DNA from: Sphingomonas yabuuchiae
GTDB taxonomy: Bacteria > Pseudomonadota > Alphaproteobacteria > Sphingomonadales > Sphingomonadaceae
Direction of reading: 5' to 3'
Length of the DNA stretch: 64,000 nucleotides
Assembly (NCBI RefSeq): GCF_014199595.1
Contig: NZ_JACHNX010000007.1
Location: 62,001 to 126,000 of the forward strand
Below the pieces are notes generated by a model. That model ran no database searches. It worked only from the letters and a program-made list of their open reading frames with translations, and was not told where the DNA came from. The position numbers and the translations under genes were made by a program. Positions 9,271-19,050 of this stretch are shown here, in pieces. Numbering within the stretch: position 1 is the first letter of the stretch; each line of letters starts with the position of its first letter.

Positions 9271-10785
9271 ATGGCCCAGACCCAGGACATCGACGCGCTG
9301 GCCAAGGGCGGGCGGACCAATATCGCGGGCTTCGTCCTGCGGCTGGCGGCGCGCATTCCCTTCCTGTTCATCGCAGGCCGCATCTATGGCCCCGATCTGG
9401 TCGGGCGCTTCGCCATTGCCGTGGTCGTCGTCGAACTGGCGGCGCTGGTCGCGACATTGGGCATGAAGCGCGGGCTGGCACAGGCACTGGCCTCCACCGA
9501 TCGGCCGCATGTCCATGTCGTCTGGGACGCAATGGCGCTCGCCTTCCTCGCCTCGGTGGCGGCCAGTGCGGTGCTGTGGAGCTTTCCCGAGCTTCTCTAC
9601 CCCAATAGCGCGATCACCGGGCTGGACCGGTGGCTGCCCTGCATCATCGTCGCCATCGCCTGGTCCGATGTCAGTCTCGCCGCGCTCGCCTATCGCCACA
9701 ACGTCAAGGCGACCGTCACCGCGCGTGCGGTGATCGAACCCTGGACGATCTCGATCGCCGCCTGGGTCTTTTCCTTCTTCACCATCCGCGACGGCCTCGT
9801 CCTGTCCTATGTCGCGTCGATGACGGCGGCGCTGATCGCCAGCCTGGTGCCGTTCCTGCGCAGCTATGGCCTGCCGCAGGGGTGGAGCCCGCGTCTCGCC
9901 CGCGTCTTCGCGCTGGCCCGCGCCAATGCGCCGCTGGCGGGGGCGGACGCGCTGGAATGGGGCACGCGCAATGTCGACCGATTTATCCTGGGCGTGATGT
10001 TCGAACCGCGCATCGTCGGCATCTATTACATGGCGCAGCAGGTCGCTTCGCTGCCGCAGAAGCTCAAGACCAGTTTCGACCCGATCCTGGGCCCCGTCAT
10101 CACCCAGAGCCTGGCCAATGGCGACATGGGCGCGATCGCGCGGCAGGTGCGGCAGGTCGCTTTCTGGATCATGGCGGCGCAGGGGTGCCTGGCGCTGATG
10201 GGCTCGATACCGGGCGAAGGCGTGATGGGCGTGGTCGGCCCGCAATTCGTGTCGGGCACCGCCGCCCTCGCCTTCCTGCTGTTCGCCGAGGTGCTGGCCT
10301 CGACCGGCGCGGTATGTGAATCGGCGCTGGTCTATACAGCGCGGCACCGCAACCTGATGATCTCGATCGCGATGCTGGGCGTACAGATCGGCCTGAGCTT
10401 CGCGCTGATCCTGGGGATGCGCGCGCTCGGCTGGCCACAGACCTGGGCGGCGGCGGGCCCGGCGGTGGCACTGGCCATGAGCGTGACCATGACCTCGGTC
10501 ATCAAGGCGCGCGTGTTGTCGGGCATATTGAAGGCGCCGGTATCGCCGTTCCGCTGGCCTTTGGTTTGGGCGGCCGGTGCGGCGGTCGTGGTCGGGGGCG
10601 CGTTCACCCTGCTGCCCAAGCGGCTGGAATGGGCCGAACTGCTGTTTGGCGAGCCCGCCATCGCGGCGACCTATCTGCTGGTGCTGTGGCGCTGGGCCTT
10701 CGGTCCGGCGGACCGGGCGCTGTTCGGCAAGGCGCCGAGCGTGGAGGAGGCGACGCTGCCCAATGCGGGCGGGATCACACGGTAA
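9271..10785 (+). CDS. Polysaccharide/oligosaccharide flippase family membrane protein
   Basis: A 504-residue polytopic inner-membrane protein with roughly a dozen hydrophobic segments, resembling Wzx/MATE-like lipopolysaccharide biosynthesis exporters. The N-terminal region NIAGFVLRLAARIPFLFIAGRIYGPDLVGRFAIA and the later GTRNVDRFILGVMFEPRIVGIYYMAQQ are typical of that family (a first-helix R followed by a GP-DLVGRF turn). It would move lipid-linked sugars to the periplasmic face. No glycosyltransferase or polymerase is adjacent, so the substrate cannot be inferred. The start ATG at 9271 lies just after a family A repeat and has no strong ribosome site. Confidence 0.8.
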   Translation: MAQTQDIDALAKGGRTNIAGFVLRLAARIPFLFIAGRIYGPDLVGRFAIAVVVVELAALVATLGMKRGLAQALASTDRPHVHVVWDAMALAFLASVAASAVLWSFPELLYPNSAITGLDRWLPCIIVAIAWSDVSLAALAYRHNVKATVTARAVIEPWTISIAAWVFSFFTIRDGLVLSYVASMTAALIASLVPFLRSYGLPQGWSPRLARVFALARANAPLAGADALEWGTRNVDRFILGVMFEPRIVGIYYMAQQVASLPQKLKTSFDPILGPVITQSLANGDMGAIARQVRQVAFWIMAAQGCLALMGSIPGEGVMGVVGPQFVSGTAALAFLLFAEVLASTGAVCESALVYTARHRNLMISIAMLGVQIGLSFALILGMRALGWPQTWAAAGPAVALAMSVTMTSVIKARVLSGILKAPVSPFRWPLVWAAGAAVVVGGAFTLLPKRLEWAELLFGEPAIAATYLLVLWRWAFGPADRALFGKAPSVEEATLPNAGGITR

Positions 10786-10792
10786 CCTTTTC

Positions 10793-10908
10793 CTCCCCAG
10801 CAAGGGGAGGTGGCAGTCCGAAGGACTGACGGAGGGGTGTCACCATCGGCGGGGACACCCCTCCACCACCGCTTCGCGGCGGTCCCCCTCCCCCTACAGG
10901 GGAGGAAG
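10793..10908. repeat. Family A repeat, full copy
   Basis: tcctccccagcaaggggagg, then tggcagtccgaaggactgac and ggaggggtgtc, a short centre, and the mirrored gacacccctccaccacc, ending ctccccctacaggggagga. It lies between the convergent genes for the flippase and purH, where it could act as a bidirectional terminator-like hairpin. Confidence 0.8.
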
Positions 10909-10913
10909 TGAAC

Positions 10914-12533
10914 TTAATGCCGGAAGTGGCGCATGCCGGTGAAGACCATCGCCAGGCCCGCCTCGTCCGCCGCCGCGATGACCTCGTCGTCGCGGATCGA
11001 GCCGCCCGGCTGAATCACCGCCGTCGCGCCCGCCTCGACCGCGGCGAGCAGGCCGTCGGCGAAGGGGAAGAAGGCGTCCGACGCGACCGCCGAACCGATG
11101 GTGCGGGGTTCCGCCCAGCCCGCCTTCTCGGCAGCATCCTTGGCCTTCCACGCCGCGATGCGCGCCGATTCCAGGCGGTTCATCTGGCCCGCACCGACAC
11201 CGGCGGTCGAGCCGCCCTTGGCATAGACGATCGCGTTCGACTTCACATGCTTGGCCACCGTCCAGGCGAAGCGGCAATCGGCCAGTTCCTGCTCCGTCGG
11301 CGCGCGCTTGGTCACGACCTTCAGCATGTCGTCGGTCAGGCGGCCATTGTCGCGGCTCTGGACCAACAGGCCACCCGCGATCGACTTCATCATCAGGCCG
11401 GGACGCGCCGGGTTGGGAAGCTCACCCGACAGCAGCAGGCGCAGATTCTTCTTCTTAGCGAAGATCTCACGCGCTTCCGGCGAAGCGTCCGGGGCCACCA
11501 CCACTTCGGTGAAGATGCCCGAGATCGCTTCCGCCGTCTCGGCGTCGAGGGGGCGGTTGCAGGCGATGATGCCGCCGAACGCCGATACCGTGTCGCAGGC
11601 GAACGCCGCCTGATAGGCCTCCAGCAGCGTGTCACCGCTCGCCACGCCGCAGGGGTTGGCGTGCTTGACGATCACGACGGTCGGCGGACCGTCGAGGAAC
11701 TCGCTGACCAGCTCCAGCGCGGCGTCGGCGTCGTTGAGGTTGTTGTAGCTCAGCGCCTTGCCCTGCAACTGTTCGGCCTGGGCGATGCCCTGACCGCCCT
11801 TTTGCGGCAGGTAGAGCGCGGCGACCTGATGCGGGTTCTCGCCATAGCGCAGCGTTTCGGGATGCTTGGTGAAGGCGAGCGGCAGGGTCGCCGGGAAGGC
11901 CTCGCCCTGGTCGACGAAGCCGAACCACTGCGCGATCGCCGAGTCATAGGCGGCGGTGGCGGCGAAGGCCTTGGCGGCGAGGCGCTGGCGGGTCTTCAAC
12001 GTCGAGGCGCCGTCATTGGCGGCCAGATCGGCGAGGAAGTCGGCATAGTCGGCCGGATCGGTCAGGATCGAGACATAGCCATGGTTCTTGGCCGCCGAGC
12101 GGACCATGGACGGGCCGCCGATATCGATATTCTCGATGATCTCAGGACGCTCCGCGCCCTTCGCGACGGTCTGCTGGAAGGGGTAGAGGTTGACGACCAC
12201 GAGGTCGATCGCGCCGATGCCATGCTCGGTCATCGCGGCGGCATGGGCGGGGTCGTCGCGCACCGCGAGCAGGCCGCCATGCACCATCGGGTGCAGCGTC
12301 TTGACCCGGCCGTCCATCATTTCGGGGAAGTTGGTGACCTCGGAAATATCGCGCACCGGCAGGCCCGCATCGCGGATCGCCTTGGCGGTGCCGCCGGTCG
12401 AGACGAGGTCGACCCCGCGCTCGGCCAGCGCACGGGCCAGGTCGATGACGCCGGTCTTGTCGGACACCGACAGCAGCGCGCGGCGGACCGGCACCAGATC
12501 GACGGAGGGAGCGGAGGGGAGCGAAACGGCCAT
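10914..12533 (-). CDS. purH: Bifunctional AICAR transformylase / IMP cyclohydrolase
   Basis: Catalyses the last two steps of purine synthesis, from AICAR through FAICAR to IMP, in the cytoplasm. The 539 residues fit the family. The N-terminal IMP cyclohydrolase domain (about 1-200) shows [28 protein letters not shown] and [16 protein letters not shown]. The C-terminal transformylase domain carries KHANPCG and RYGENPHQ, and ends in the conserved TGMRHFRH. I chose the ATG at 12533, with AGGA shortly before it; the frame is open upstream only through repeat DNA. It is transcribed in the same direction as heparinase, rpe and rsmB, but a 421-base gap full of repeats separates it from them. Confidence 0.96.
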   Translation of the reverse strand: MAVSLPSAPSVDLVPVRRALLSVSDKTGVIDLARALAERGVDLVSTGGTAKAIRDAGLPVRDISEVTNFPEMMDGRVKTLHPMVHGGLLAVRDDPAHAAAMTEHGIGAIDLVVVNLYPFQQTVAKGAERPEIIENIDIGGPSMVRSAAKNHGYVSILTDPADYADFLADLAANDGASTLKTRQRLAAKAFAATAAYDSAIAQWFGFVDQGEAFPATLPLAFTKHPETLRYGENPHQVAALYLPQKGGQGIAQAEQLQGKALSYNNLNDADAALELVSEFLDGPPTVVIVKHANPCGVASGDTLLEAYQAAFACDTVSAFGGIIACNRPLDAETAEAISGIFTEVVVAPDASPEAREIFAKKKNLRLLLSGELPNPARPGLMMKSIAGGLLVQSRDNGRLTDDMLKVVTKRAPTEQELADCRFAWTVAKHVKSNAIVYAKGGSTAGVGAGQMNRLESARIAAWKAKDAAEKAGWAEPRTIGSAVASDAFFPFADGLLAAVEAGATAVIQPGGSIRDDEVIAAADEAGLAMVFTGMRHFRH

Positions 12534-12627
12534 CGGGCAGCGGGTCCTACATGCTGAAGGGGAGTTTGCGGACCCGATAGACTCCGATTCGCCGAAGCGC
12601 AAAATGTGATTCGGGGTATGCGCCTTT

Positions 12628-12806
12628 CCTCCCCTGCAACGAGTGGCAGGTGGATTGCCTCCCAGGCAATCCAGATCATGCCGGGGGCATGATCGACCTG
12701 TCACTGGGGACCAGCAAAGCTGGTGGAGGGGTGTAGCGCTATCGAGAGGGCGACACCCCTCCGTCAGGGCTGCGCCCTGCCACCTCCCCTTCCAGGGGAG
12801 GAATTT
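12628..12806. repeat. Family A repeat with a 60-bp internal insertion
   Basis: It starts tcctcccctgcaacgagtgg and ends cacctccccttccaggggag. Between them an extra palindromic segment (tggattgcctcccaggcaat and neighbouring catgccgggggcatg) is present that other copies lack. It lies in the 421-base gap between heparinase and purH. Confidence 0.7.
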
Positions 12807-12810
12807 GATC

Positions 12811-12946
12811 TTTCGCGCGGAGGCGCGGAGAACGCAGAGGGGTTTTGCCCGGTGGCGAATCCTTCGGATCAATAATCGGCCAGAGCGGAAGCCTTGTCAG
12901 CGCTACAAGTCCGCCATCTCTGCGTTCTCCGCGCCTCCGCGCGAAC
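12811..12946. repeat. Family C palindrome, second copy
   Basis: The left arm 12811-12841 (tttcgcgcggaggcgcggag then aacgcagagg) is the reverse complement of the right arm 12917-12946. It abuts the family A copy just before it. Together the two fill the heparinase-purH gap. Confidence 0.78.
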
Positions 12947-12954
12947 ACCCCCCC

Positions 12955-14697
12955 TTAAAGCGCCCGTTTGAATGCCCAGCTGACATGCGCGCCGCCCGCA
13001 GGCGTTTCGCCGGTCACGACCAACTGCTGCGTCGCCACCGGCCGTCCGGTGCCGTCGATCCACAGCGACTCCTCGATGGCCAGCATGCCGCCGCGACAGC
13101 GGAACTGCCACAGCGCGCCGTCCTCCAGCCGCAGGATCGCCTGGCCGCTCTCGGCCGTCACCATCGCCTCCACCCCGTCGCCCAGATGGAAGCGCAGGGC
13201 GAAGACCGTGCTGCCCGCCTGCCGCTTGCGACCCTCGGGCAGCAGCGCATCCTCGCCGCGCAGTTCGCGCCCGTCGCCGGTCAGCAGGAGCTGGCGGCGA
13301 TGGGTGAAGCCATAGCGGCGGACATAACCGTCATGGCTCGCCTCGATCCGGCTGGCCGCGTCCGACTCCTGGCGGCTGAGCTCCACCTCGGCGACGCCGC
13401 GTCCCAGCGTGCCGTCGGCATGGATGGCGGTGGAGTTGCTGTCGCCCAGCGTCATCGTCGAATGCGCCGCCGTGGTGCGCAGGCCATGGGCCAGGCTGGC
13501 GGGCACCTGCGCCACGGTGGCGCGCGCGCCGCCGCAATTGACGACGATCCGCTGCGCGCCGTCCGAAAACTCGAAGGCCAGGGTCGAGGCACAGCCGCCC
13601 TCGATCGCGCGGGCGATCGGTGGGGGTGCGGCGTCCATGACCAGCACCGCTTGCGCCGCCGCCAGCCGCTGATAGCCCCAATCGCCCGCCTGCCGCAGCG
13701 GCCGGGTGCGCACGCCCGATGCCTCGATCACGGCCGCGATCCGCTCGGGCGTTTCGGGGCCGGAGCCCTGCCAGCTCGACAGCGCCCGGTCGCCGTGCAT
13801 GACGCCGAGCAGCGCGGAGATCATCCGCTGCAACCGCGTCTGGAATTGTTCGGGAAAGGCCAGACCGCGCGCGTCATAGACTTCGCGCATCATGGTCAGC
13901 AGCATCACCGCGTCGAGCTGTACCGCCGGACTGCGCGCGATGACGCCGCCATCGGGAAACAGCCCGGTATCGAGCGCGCGGGCCAGCCCCGCCTCACCGA
14001 ACGCCTGGCGCGGATCGCCACCCGCCAGCAGCAGCCCGGCCGCGATCACCCCGCACCATGCCGCGATGCGCGCAACGCCCGGCGGGGCCTTGTCGGCGCC
14101 GCGATCGAGATGCCGCGCGCCCCGCGCCATCGTGTTGAGCACGCGCGAGCGATAGACGAGGTCGTCGGACGACAGGATCAGCGGCGCATGCGCGGTCCAG
14201 AACAGGATGCGCCGCCCCCAGAGATCGGGGCGCCAGGCGACGGCATCGACCGTCTCGGCAAAGGCGTCGAGCCAGCGGCCCATCAGATACTCGGCGATCG
14301 GCGCACCCTGCGCCCGGGTCGCGACGGTCGACAGGTCGCGCAGCCAGGCGAAGCTGTGCAGATGATCGGCAAAACCCGTCGACCAGTCGGGCCGGGCGAA
14401 ATCGATCGACTCGACCCCGCGCTCCTCGCCCCGCCAGTCGAGCACCCCGCCGAGCAGCGCATGACCGCGCTCGATATCGCCCAGCACCGGGTCCTCGGGC
14501 ACCGCCATCAGCTTGAGTGGATGCCGCCCCTTCAGCCGCAGCGAATGCAGCGGCGTGCGCCAGGTCAGCCGGTGAAGATGCTCGCTGAGCCGATCCGCGA
14601 GCGATAGGCCGCCGCTCTGGACGCGGACCAGGCGTTTGCCTTCCTCGATGCTGTCGGCGGCGATACGGGCCTCTTCGGCCCCCATGCGATCGCGCAT
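12955..14697 (-). CDS. Heparinase II/III family protein
   Basis: A protein of about 580 residues with an N-terminal alpha-helical toroid-like part (HRLTWRTPLHSLRLKGRHPLKLM onward) and a C-terminal beta-rich heparinase II/III domain (DGVEAMVTAESGQAILRLEDGALWQFRCRGG). The family contains polysaccharide lyases, but this subgroup occurs widely in alphaproteobacteria beside rpe and rsmB, and its substrate is unknown. No signal peptide is seen, so an intracellular location is likely. The frame reaches a TTG at 14718 that overlaps the rpe stop (TTGA); the ATG at 14697 is used here. Neither has a clear ribosome site, so translation may be coupled to rpe. Confidence 0.85.
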   Translation of the reverse strand: MRDRMGAEEARIAADSIEEGKRLVRVQSGGLSLADRLSEHLHRLTWRTPLHSLRLKGRHPLKLMAVPEDPVLGDIERGHALLGGVLDWRGEERGVESIDFARPDWSTGFADHLHSFAWLRDLSTVATRAQGAPIAEYLMGRWLDAFAETVDAVAWRPDLWGRRILFWTAHAPLILSSDDLVYRSRVLNTMARGARHLDRGADKAPPGVARIAAWCGVIAAGLLLAGGDPRQAFGEAGLARALDTGLFPDGGVIARSPAVQLDAVMLLTMMREVYDARGLAFPEQFQTRLQRMISALLGVMHGDRALSSWQGSGPETPERIAAVIEASGVRTRPLRQAGDWGYQRLAAAQAVLVMDAAPPPIARAIEGGCASTLAFEFSDGAQRIVVNCGGARATVAQVPASLAHGLRTTAAHSTMTLGDSNSTAIHADGTLGRGVAEVELSRQESDAASRIEASHDGYVRRYGFTHRRQLLLTGDGRELRGEDALLPEGRKRQAGSTVFALRFHLGDGVEAMVTAESGQAILRLEDGALWQFRCRGGMLAIEESLWIDGTGRPVATQQLVVTGETPAGGAHVSWAFKRAL

Positions 14698-14714
14698 TTG
14701 AGTCAACGGCCCGC

Positions 14715-15371
14715 TCAACCGCGCAGAGCGGCGATGTTCGCGGCGTAATGCTCCGGGCCACCCCGGAAGGCGGCGGTGCCCGCGACCAGCGCATCGGCCC
14801 CGGCCTCGATACAGCGCTTGGCCCAGGCCGGATCGACCCCGCCATCCACCTCCAGGTCGATGGCGCGGCCCGAATGCTCGATCATCTTGCGGATCGCCGA
14901 AATCTTCTTGAGCTGGCTTTCGATGAAGCTCTGCCCGCCGAAGCCGGGGTTCACGCTCATCACCAGGACCAGGTCGACCATGTCGATCAGGTAATCCAGC
15001 ATCTTGGCGGGCGTGGCGGGGTTCAGGACGACACCGGCGCGCTTACCCAGCCCCTTGATGTGCTGGATCGTGCGGTGGATATGCGGCCCCGCCTCCGGAT
15101 GGACCGTGATCGTGTCCGCCCCGGCCTCGGCAAAGGCGTCGAGATAGGCGTCGATCGGCGAGATCATCAGATGCACGTCGAACGGCTTGGTCGTGTGCGG
15201 GCGCAACGCCCTCACCACCGCCGGGCCGATGGTGATGTTGGGCACGAAATGCCCGTCCATCACATCGATATGGATCCAGTCGGCACCAGCGGCGTCGATG
15301 GCCCGGACTTCCTCGCCCAGTTTGGCGAAATCGGCGGACAGGATGGAGGGTGCGATACGGACGGGGAGCAT
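14715..15371 (-). CDS. rpe: Ribulose-phosphate 3-epimerase
   Basis: Interconverts ribulose 5-phosphate and xylulose 5-phosphate in the pentose phosphate pathway/Calvin cycle. The 218 residues form one TIM barrel. Signatures are [16 protein letters not shown] at the start, [36 protein letters not shown] and GTAAFRG near the end. I chose the ATG at 15371 because AAGGA lies about 8 bases upstream; an earlier in-frame ATG at 15392 would overlap the gap to rsmB. It sits between heparinase and rsmB in one co-directional block. Confidence 0.95.
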   Translation of the reverse strand: MLPVRIAPSILSADFAKLGEEVRAIDAAGADWIHIDVMDGHFVPNITIGPAVVRALRPHTTKPFDVHLMISPIDAYLDAFAEAGADTITVHPEAGPHIHRTIQHIKGLGKRAGVVLNPATPAKMLDYLIDMVDLVLVMSVNPGFGGQSFIESQLKKISAIRKMIEHSGRAIDLEVDGGVDPAWAKRCIEAGADALVAGTAAFRGGPEHYAANIAALRG

Positions 15372-15404
15372 GGCATTTGTCCTTAACGCCATATCGCGCC
15401 CAAG

Positions 15405-16748
15405 TCAGCCTTTGCGTTGCAGCCGCGCGATGAAGAACCCGTCGAGCCGCCCTTCCTTTGCGAGCATCGTCGGCAGGGTGCGGATCGTGCCCTCCTCGGT
15501 GATCCCCGGCCACTCGCCGGCGATCGGCGACAGCGCATAATCGGGCCGCTCGGCCAGGAAGGCGGCGATCTGGCGCTCGCCCTCTTCGGGCTCCAGCGAG
15601 CAGGTGGCATAGACCAAGGTCCCGCCGGGCTTCAGCCAGTCGGCGGCGCGCGCCAGGATCACGCGCTGCAACGCGGCCATCTCGGCGATGATCGCGGGGC
15701 GGACGCGGTAGAGGACGTCCGGGTGACGGCGGAAGATGCCGCTGGCGCTGCACGGCGCGTCGACCAGGATCGCATCGACCGGTTGCTTCGGGCTCCATTC
15801 GCGCAGGTCGGCGGTGACGACCTCGGCGGACTGGTTGGTGCGCTCCAGATTCTCGGCGAGTCGGGCAAGGCGCGACTCGGACTGGTCGATCGCGGTGACG
15901 GTCCAGCCGGCGGCGGCGAGCTGGAGCGTCTTGCCACCCGGTGCGGCACACAGGTCGAGCACATGGCCCTTGCCCTCGCCCAGCAGCCGTGCGGGGATCG
16001 AGGCGGCGACGTCCTGCACCCACCAGGCGCCCTCGTCGAAACCCTGCAACTCCATCACCGCATTGCCCGAAGGCAAACGCACATGACCGGGCAACAGGCT
16101 GATCCCGCCCAGCTTTTCCGCCCATTCCCCGGTCGCGGACGGATCGGCCAGAGTCAGGTCGAGCGGCGGCGGCGCGGCGATGGCATGGGCGGCGGCCTCG
16201 ACCATCTCCTCGCCCCAATTCTCTTCCCAACGGGCCTCGGTCGTGTCGGGCAGAGCGGGGATTTCGGGGAGCAGCACGCCGCTCTTGGTGATGGTGCTGA
16301 ACACGCCGTGGACCAGCTTGCGCGGGCCGCCATCGACCAGCGGAAGCACGGTCGAGATGGCGGCGTGCGGCGGCGTGCCCAGCGCCAGCACCTGGACGAG
16401 CGCGATGCGCAGGGCGAAGCGCGCCTTGGCATCGTCGGGCAGGCGCTGCTTGGTCGCCGAGTCGATCAGCGCGTCGAGATCGGGCAGGCGGCGCAGCGTC
16501 TCCGCCGCGATGGCGTGCGCCAGACCCCGGTCAGGCCCGCCTGGCAGCGCACGAGTCGCCGAGGCGAGTGCGGCCTCCAGCGGCTCGCCCCGGCGCAACA
16601 CCGCGTCGAGCAGGCGGATGGCGGCGCGGCGGCTCGCGGTGCCCAGCGGTTCGGTCGGGCGCTGCTGCCGCCCGCGCCGGTCCTCGCCCTTGGGGCCACC
16701 ACGACGATCGGGACGGCCACGGGTCGGCGATTGGGGAGGACGTGTCAC
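15405..16748 (-). CDS. rsmB: RsmB/NOP family 16S rRNA (cytosine-C5) methyltransferase
   Basis: A 447-residue SAM-dependent RNA m5C methyltransferase. An N-terminal NusB-like helical domain (about 35-160) precedes the catalytic domain, with the SAM motif VLDLCAAPGGKTLQLA, the motif IV region ILVDAPCSASGIFRRHPDVLY (catalytic-cycle cysteine in PC) and YATCSLEPEEGE (nucleophile cysteine in TC). The first 25 residues are basic and low-complexity. The GTG start at 16748 follows AGGAG by 9 bases. It heads the rsmB-rpe-heparinase block. The exact modified site is inferred from the family. Confidence 0.92.
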   Translation of the reverse strand: MTRPPQSPTRGRPDRRGGPKGEDRRGRQQRPTEPLGTASRRAAIRLLDAVLRRGEPLEAALASATRALPGGPDRGLAHAIAAETLRRLPDLDALIDSATKQRLPDDAKARFALRIALVQVLALGTPPHAAISTVLPLVDGGPRKLVHGVFSTITKSGVLLPEIPALPDTTEARWEENWGEEMVEAAAHAIAAPPPLDLTLADPSATGEWAEKLGGISLLPGHVRLPSGNAVMELQGFDEGAWWVQDVAASIPARLLGEGKGHVLDLCAAPGGKTLQLAAAGWTVTAIDQSESRLARLAENLERTNQSAEVVTADLREWSPKQPVDAILVDAPCSASGIFRRHPDVLYRVRPAIIAEMAALQRVILARAADWLKPGGTLVYATCSLEPEEGERQIAAFLAERPDYALSPIAGEWPGITEEGTIRTLPTMLAKEGRLDGFFIARLQRKG

Positions 16749-16816
16749 TTGGCAAAACTCCTGTCAGCCCCGACATGGGCTGCAATATTCCGTCCCCTTA
16801 GTCGAAAGGACCGCTC

Positions 16817-16978
16817 ATGGGCCAGCGCCCCGACCATGTGAAGCCGCCCGCCTATCTCTCGCAGAACCCGCCCGTGCCGCAGCCCGAGGCCAAGCCGGAG
16901 CCGCAGGACGACCCGTTGGGGAAGAATCCGGTGCGCTATGGGGATTGGGAATTGAAGGGCGTTGCGGTCGATTTTTGA
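16817..16978 (+). CDS. DUF1674 small protein (SDHAF4-like assembly factor)
   Basis: A 53-residue protein starting MGQRPDHVKPPAYLSQ and ending NPVRYGDWELKGVAVDF. The C-terminal RYGDWE-KG-DF pattern defines DUF1674, the bacterial relative of the eukaryotic succinate dehydrogenase flavoprotein assembly factor SDHAF4. A role in SdhA maturation is inferred from the family. The ATG is preceded by AAGGA with 7 bases spacing. It is divergent from rsmB, with the two starts about 70 bases apart. Confidence 0.85.
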   Translation: MGQRPDHVKPPAYLSQNPPVPQPEAKPEPQDDPLGKNPVRYGDWELKGVAVDF

Positions 16979-17003
16979 GGGTGAGACCCTCCCGCCTACT
17001 TCT

Positions 17004-17115
17004 TAAGCCCCTCCCGCAAGCGGGAGGGGTTTGGGGAGGGCACGGAGCCTCGCAGAGCCTGTCGCCTGTGGCTTTCCCTCCCCCATCCCCTCCCGCCTGC
17101 GGGAGGGGAGCGGCC
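17004..17115. repeat. Family B palindrome copy
   Basis: agcccctcccgcaagcggga and cccctcccgcctgcgggagg bracket a mirrored ggggaggg/ccctccccc pair. It separates the DUF1674 gene and argB, which are convergent. From 17116 to 17201 nothing else is evident. Confidence 0.75.
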
Positions 17116-17201
17116 AGAAGCTAAGGACACCCTTCCCAACCGCCGTTCAGCCTGAGCGAAGTCGAAGGCCACACCCCCAACCCTACCTCAGGCCGAGGCC
17201 A

Positions 17202-18101
17202 TCACCGCCGAACGAGCGTCCCCGCCCCCTGCTTGGTAAAGATCTCCAGCAGCATCCCGTGCGGCACGCGCCCGTCCAAGATCACCGCCGCATCCACGCC
17301 CGCTTCCACCGCGTTGACGCAGGTTTCCAGCTTGGGGATCATCCCCCCCGAAATCGTCCCGTCACTGCGCAGTTCCGCGATTCTGGCCGGGTTCAGGTCG
17401 GTCATCAGTTCGCCCTGCTTGTCGAGCACGCCCGCGACATCGGTCAGCAGGAAGAAGCGCGACGCGCCCAGCCGCGCGGCGATCGCGCCCGCCATGGTGT
17501 CGGCGTTGATGTTATAGGTATGCCCGTCCAGCCCGATGGCGACCGGCGCGATGACCGGGATGATGCCGTCGGCGCACAGGCTTTCGATCAGGCGCGGGTC
17601 GACCGCGACCGGCTCACCGACGAAGCCCAGGTCGACATGCCGCTCGATCCCCTTCAGCGGATCGGCCTCGCGCCCCTGGATCTTCTCGGCGATGACGAGG
17701 CCCGCATCCTTGCCCGAGATGCCGACCGCGCGGCCCCCGGCGGCGGAGATCCAGCTGACGATTTCCTTGTTGATCGAACCCGCCAGCACCATCTCGGCGA
17801 TCTGCGCGGTTTCGCGGTCGGTGACGCGCAGGCCGTTGACGAACTGCGATTCGACGCCGAGGCGCTTCAGCATCGCGCCGATCTGCGGACCGCCGCCATG
17901 GACCACGACCGGGTTGATGCCGACCGCCTTCAGCAGCACCATGTCCTCGGCGAAGTCGCGCTGCCGCTCGGGATCGCCCATGGCGTGGCCGCCATATTTC
18001 ACCACGAAGGTCTTGCCCGCGTAACGCTGAAGATAGGGCAGCGCCTCGGTCAGCGTCTCGGCCTTGGCGAGCAGGGCGGCGTCGGGATCGTGGTTGGTCA
18101 T
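17202..18101 (-). CDS. argB: Acetylglutamate kinase
   Basis: Phosphorylates N-acetylglutamate in arginine biosynthesis, in the cytoplasm. The 299 residues fit the arginine-inhibited long form, which carries an extra N-terminal helix. Visible motifs are VVKYGGHAM (nucleotide-binding lysine, near 35), [11 protein letters not shown] (near 66), [22 protein letters not shown] and the late [14 protein letters not shown]. The start ATG at 18101 directly follows the gap to a VUT transporter gene on the same strand (about 48 bases). No other arg gene is in the window. Confidence 0.95.
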   Translation of the reverse strand: MTNHDPDAALLAKAETLTEALPYLQRYAGKTFVVKYGGHAMGDPERQRDFAEDMVLLKAVGINPVVVHGGGPQIGAMLKRLGVESQFVNGLRVTDRETAQIAEMVLAGSINKEIVSWISAAGGRAVGISGKDAGLVIAEKIQGREADPLKGIERHVDLGFVGEPVAVDPRLIESLCADGIIPVIAPVAIGLDGHTYNINADTMAGAIAARLGASRFFLLTDVAGVLDKQGELMTDLNPARIAELRSDGTISGGMIPKLETCVNAVEAGVDAAVILDGRVPHGMLLEIFTKQGAGTLVRR

Positions 18102-18149
18102 GGCGGCCCTTTATCGCGGGTCGGGAGCGGGGAAAACCGGCAATATGGG

Positions 18150-18803
18150 TCAGGCGCGGTCCAGCCGCCGCCCCAGCCCCACAAAGACATAGATCAACGG
18201 CGGCACCAGGATCGCCGACAGCGTGACCTTGGCGATCATCTGCCCCACGATCAGCGGGCCGACGGGAAACTCGCCGTAAAAGGCGATCGTCACGAACAGC
18301 AGCGTATCGACCACCTGGCTGAGCATGCTGGCGATCGCCGCGCGCAGCCAGAGCAGCTTGCTCCCCTCGCGTCCTTTCAGGGCTGCGAAGATGGTGACGT
18401 TCAGCGTCTGCGACACGCCGTAGGCGACGATGCCCCCCATCCAGATCCGCCAGGTCGATCCCAGCACCAGCTGGATGGCATCGCGATTGGCCGGGATCAT
18501 CTCCGGCGAGGCGGGCAGCTTGTAGACGACGAAGGAGAGAACCAGCGACACCAGCAGCGGCACGAAGCCCACCCGCACCAGCCGTCCGGCGGTGGCGGGG
18601 CCGTGCAGCTCGGCCACCGCGCTCGACGTGACGACCAGCAGCAGGAAGGCGAAGATGCCCGCCTCGACCGCCAGCGGGCCGAGTGCCACCTGCTTGTTGC
18701 CCAGCACGCCCGCAATACAGACCATGCCGCCATAGAAGATCGACAGGGCAAAGAGCGAGGGCGAAATCAGGCGGGGGCGAGCGGAAATGTCGGGCTGGTC
18801 CAT
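18150..18803 (-). CDS. VUT family queuosine precursor transporter (YhhQ-like)
   Basis: A 217-residue membrane protein with about six hydrophobic segments, belonging to the VUT/DUF165 family. Its E. coli member YhhQ imports queuosine precursors for tRNA modification. Typical features are IFYGGMVCIAGVLGNKQV near the start, the paired polar turns in VAELHGPATAGRLVRVGF, and SQVVDTLLFVTIAFYGEFPVGPLIVGQ. It lies 48 bases upstream of argB on the same strand and may be cotranscribed with it. Substrate assignment rests on the family only. Confidence 0.85.
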   Translation of the reverse strand: MDQPDISARPRLISPSLFALSIFYGGMVCIAGVLGNKQVALGPLAVEAGIFAFLLLVVTSSAVAELHGPATAGRLVRVGFVPLLVSLVLSFVVYKLPASPEMIPANRDAIQLVLGSTWRIWMGGIVAYGVSQTLNVTIFAALKGREGSKLLWLRAAIASMLSQVVDTLLFVTIAFYGEFPVGPLIVGQMIAKVTLSAILVPPLIYVFVGLGRRLDRA

Positions 18804-18857
18804 CGGCGACTGCTAGCGCGAAAACGATCCGGGGCAAAGGATTAGCGGCGTCACATC

Positions 18858-18973
18858 CCTCCCCTGCAAGGGGAGGTGGCAGGTCGAAGCCCTGACGGAG
18901 GGGTGTCGCCCTTCTCGATAGCGAGACACCCCTCCGACGCGCTGCGCGCGCCACCTCCCCTTGCAGGGGAGGA
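18858..18973. repeat. Family A repeat, full copy
   Basis: It starts tcccctgcaaggggaggtgg, runs through cctgacggaggggtgtcgcc, a short centre, and the mirrored gcgagacacccctccgacgc, and ends caccteccct-type sequence followed by tgcaggggagg. It lies in the divergent gap between the VUT gene and the M20 peptidase gene, so it is not restricted to gene ends. Confidence 0.8.
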
Positions 18974-19050
18974 ATTGGCAAGCTCAACCGCTTGCACCGC
19001 ACCCCGTGACAGGCTCTATTCCCCGCCGACACAGAAAAGAGGGGGATCAC

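Noticed and set aside
9013..10803. 596-codon open frame on the minus strand
   Set aside because: It is antisense to the flippase gene, which has clear membrane-segment pattern and typical length.
17031..18845. 604-codon open frame on the plus strand
   Set aside because: It is antisense to argB and the VUT gene and low in information.
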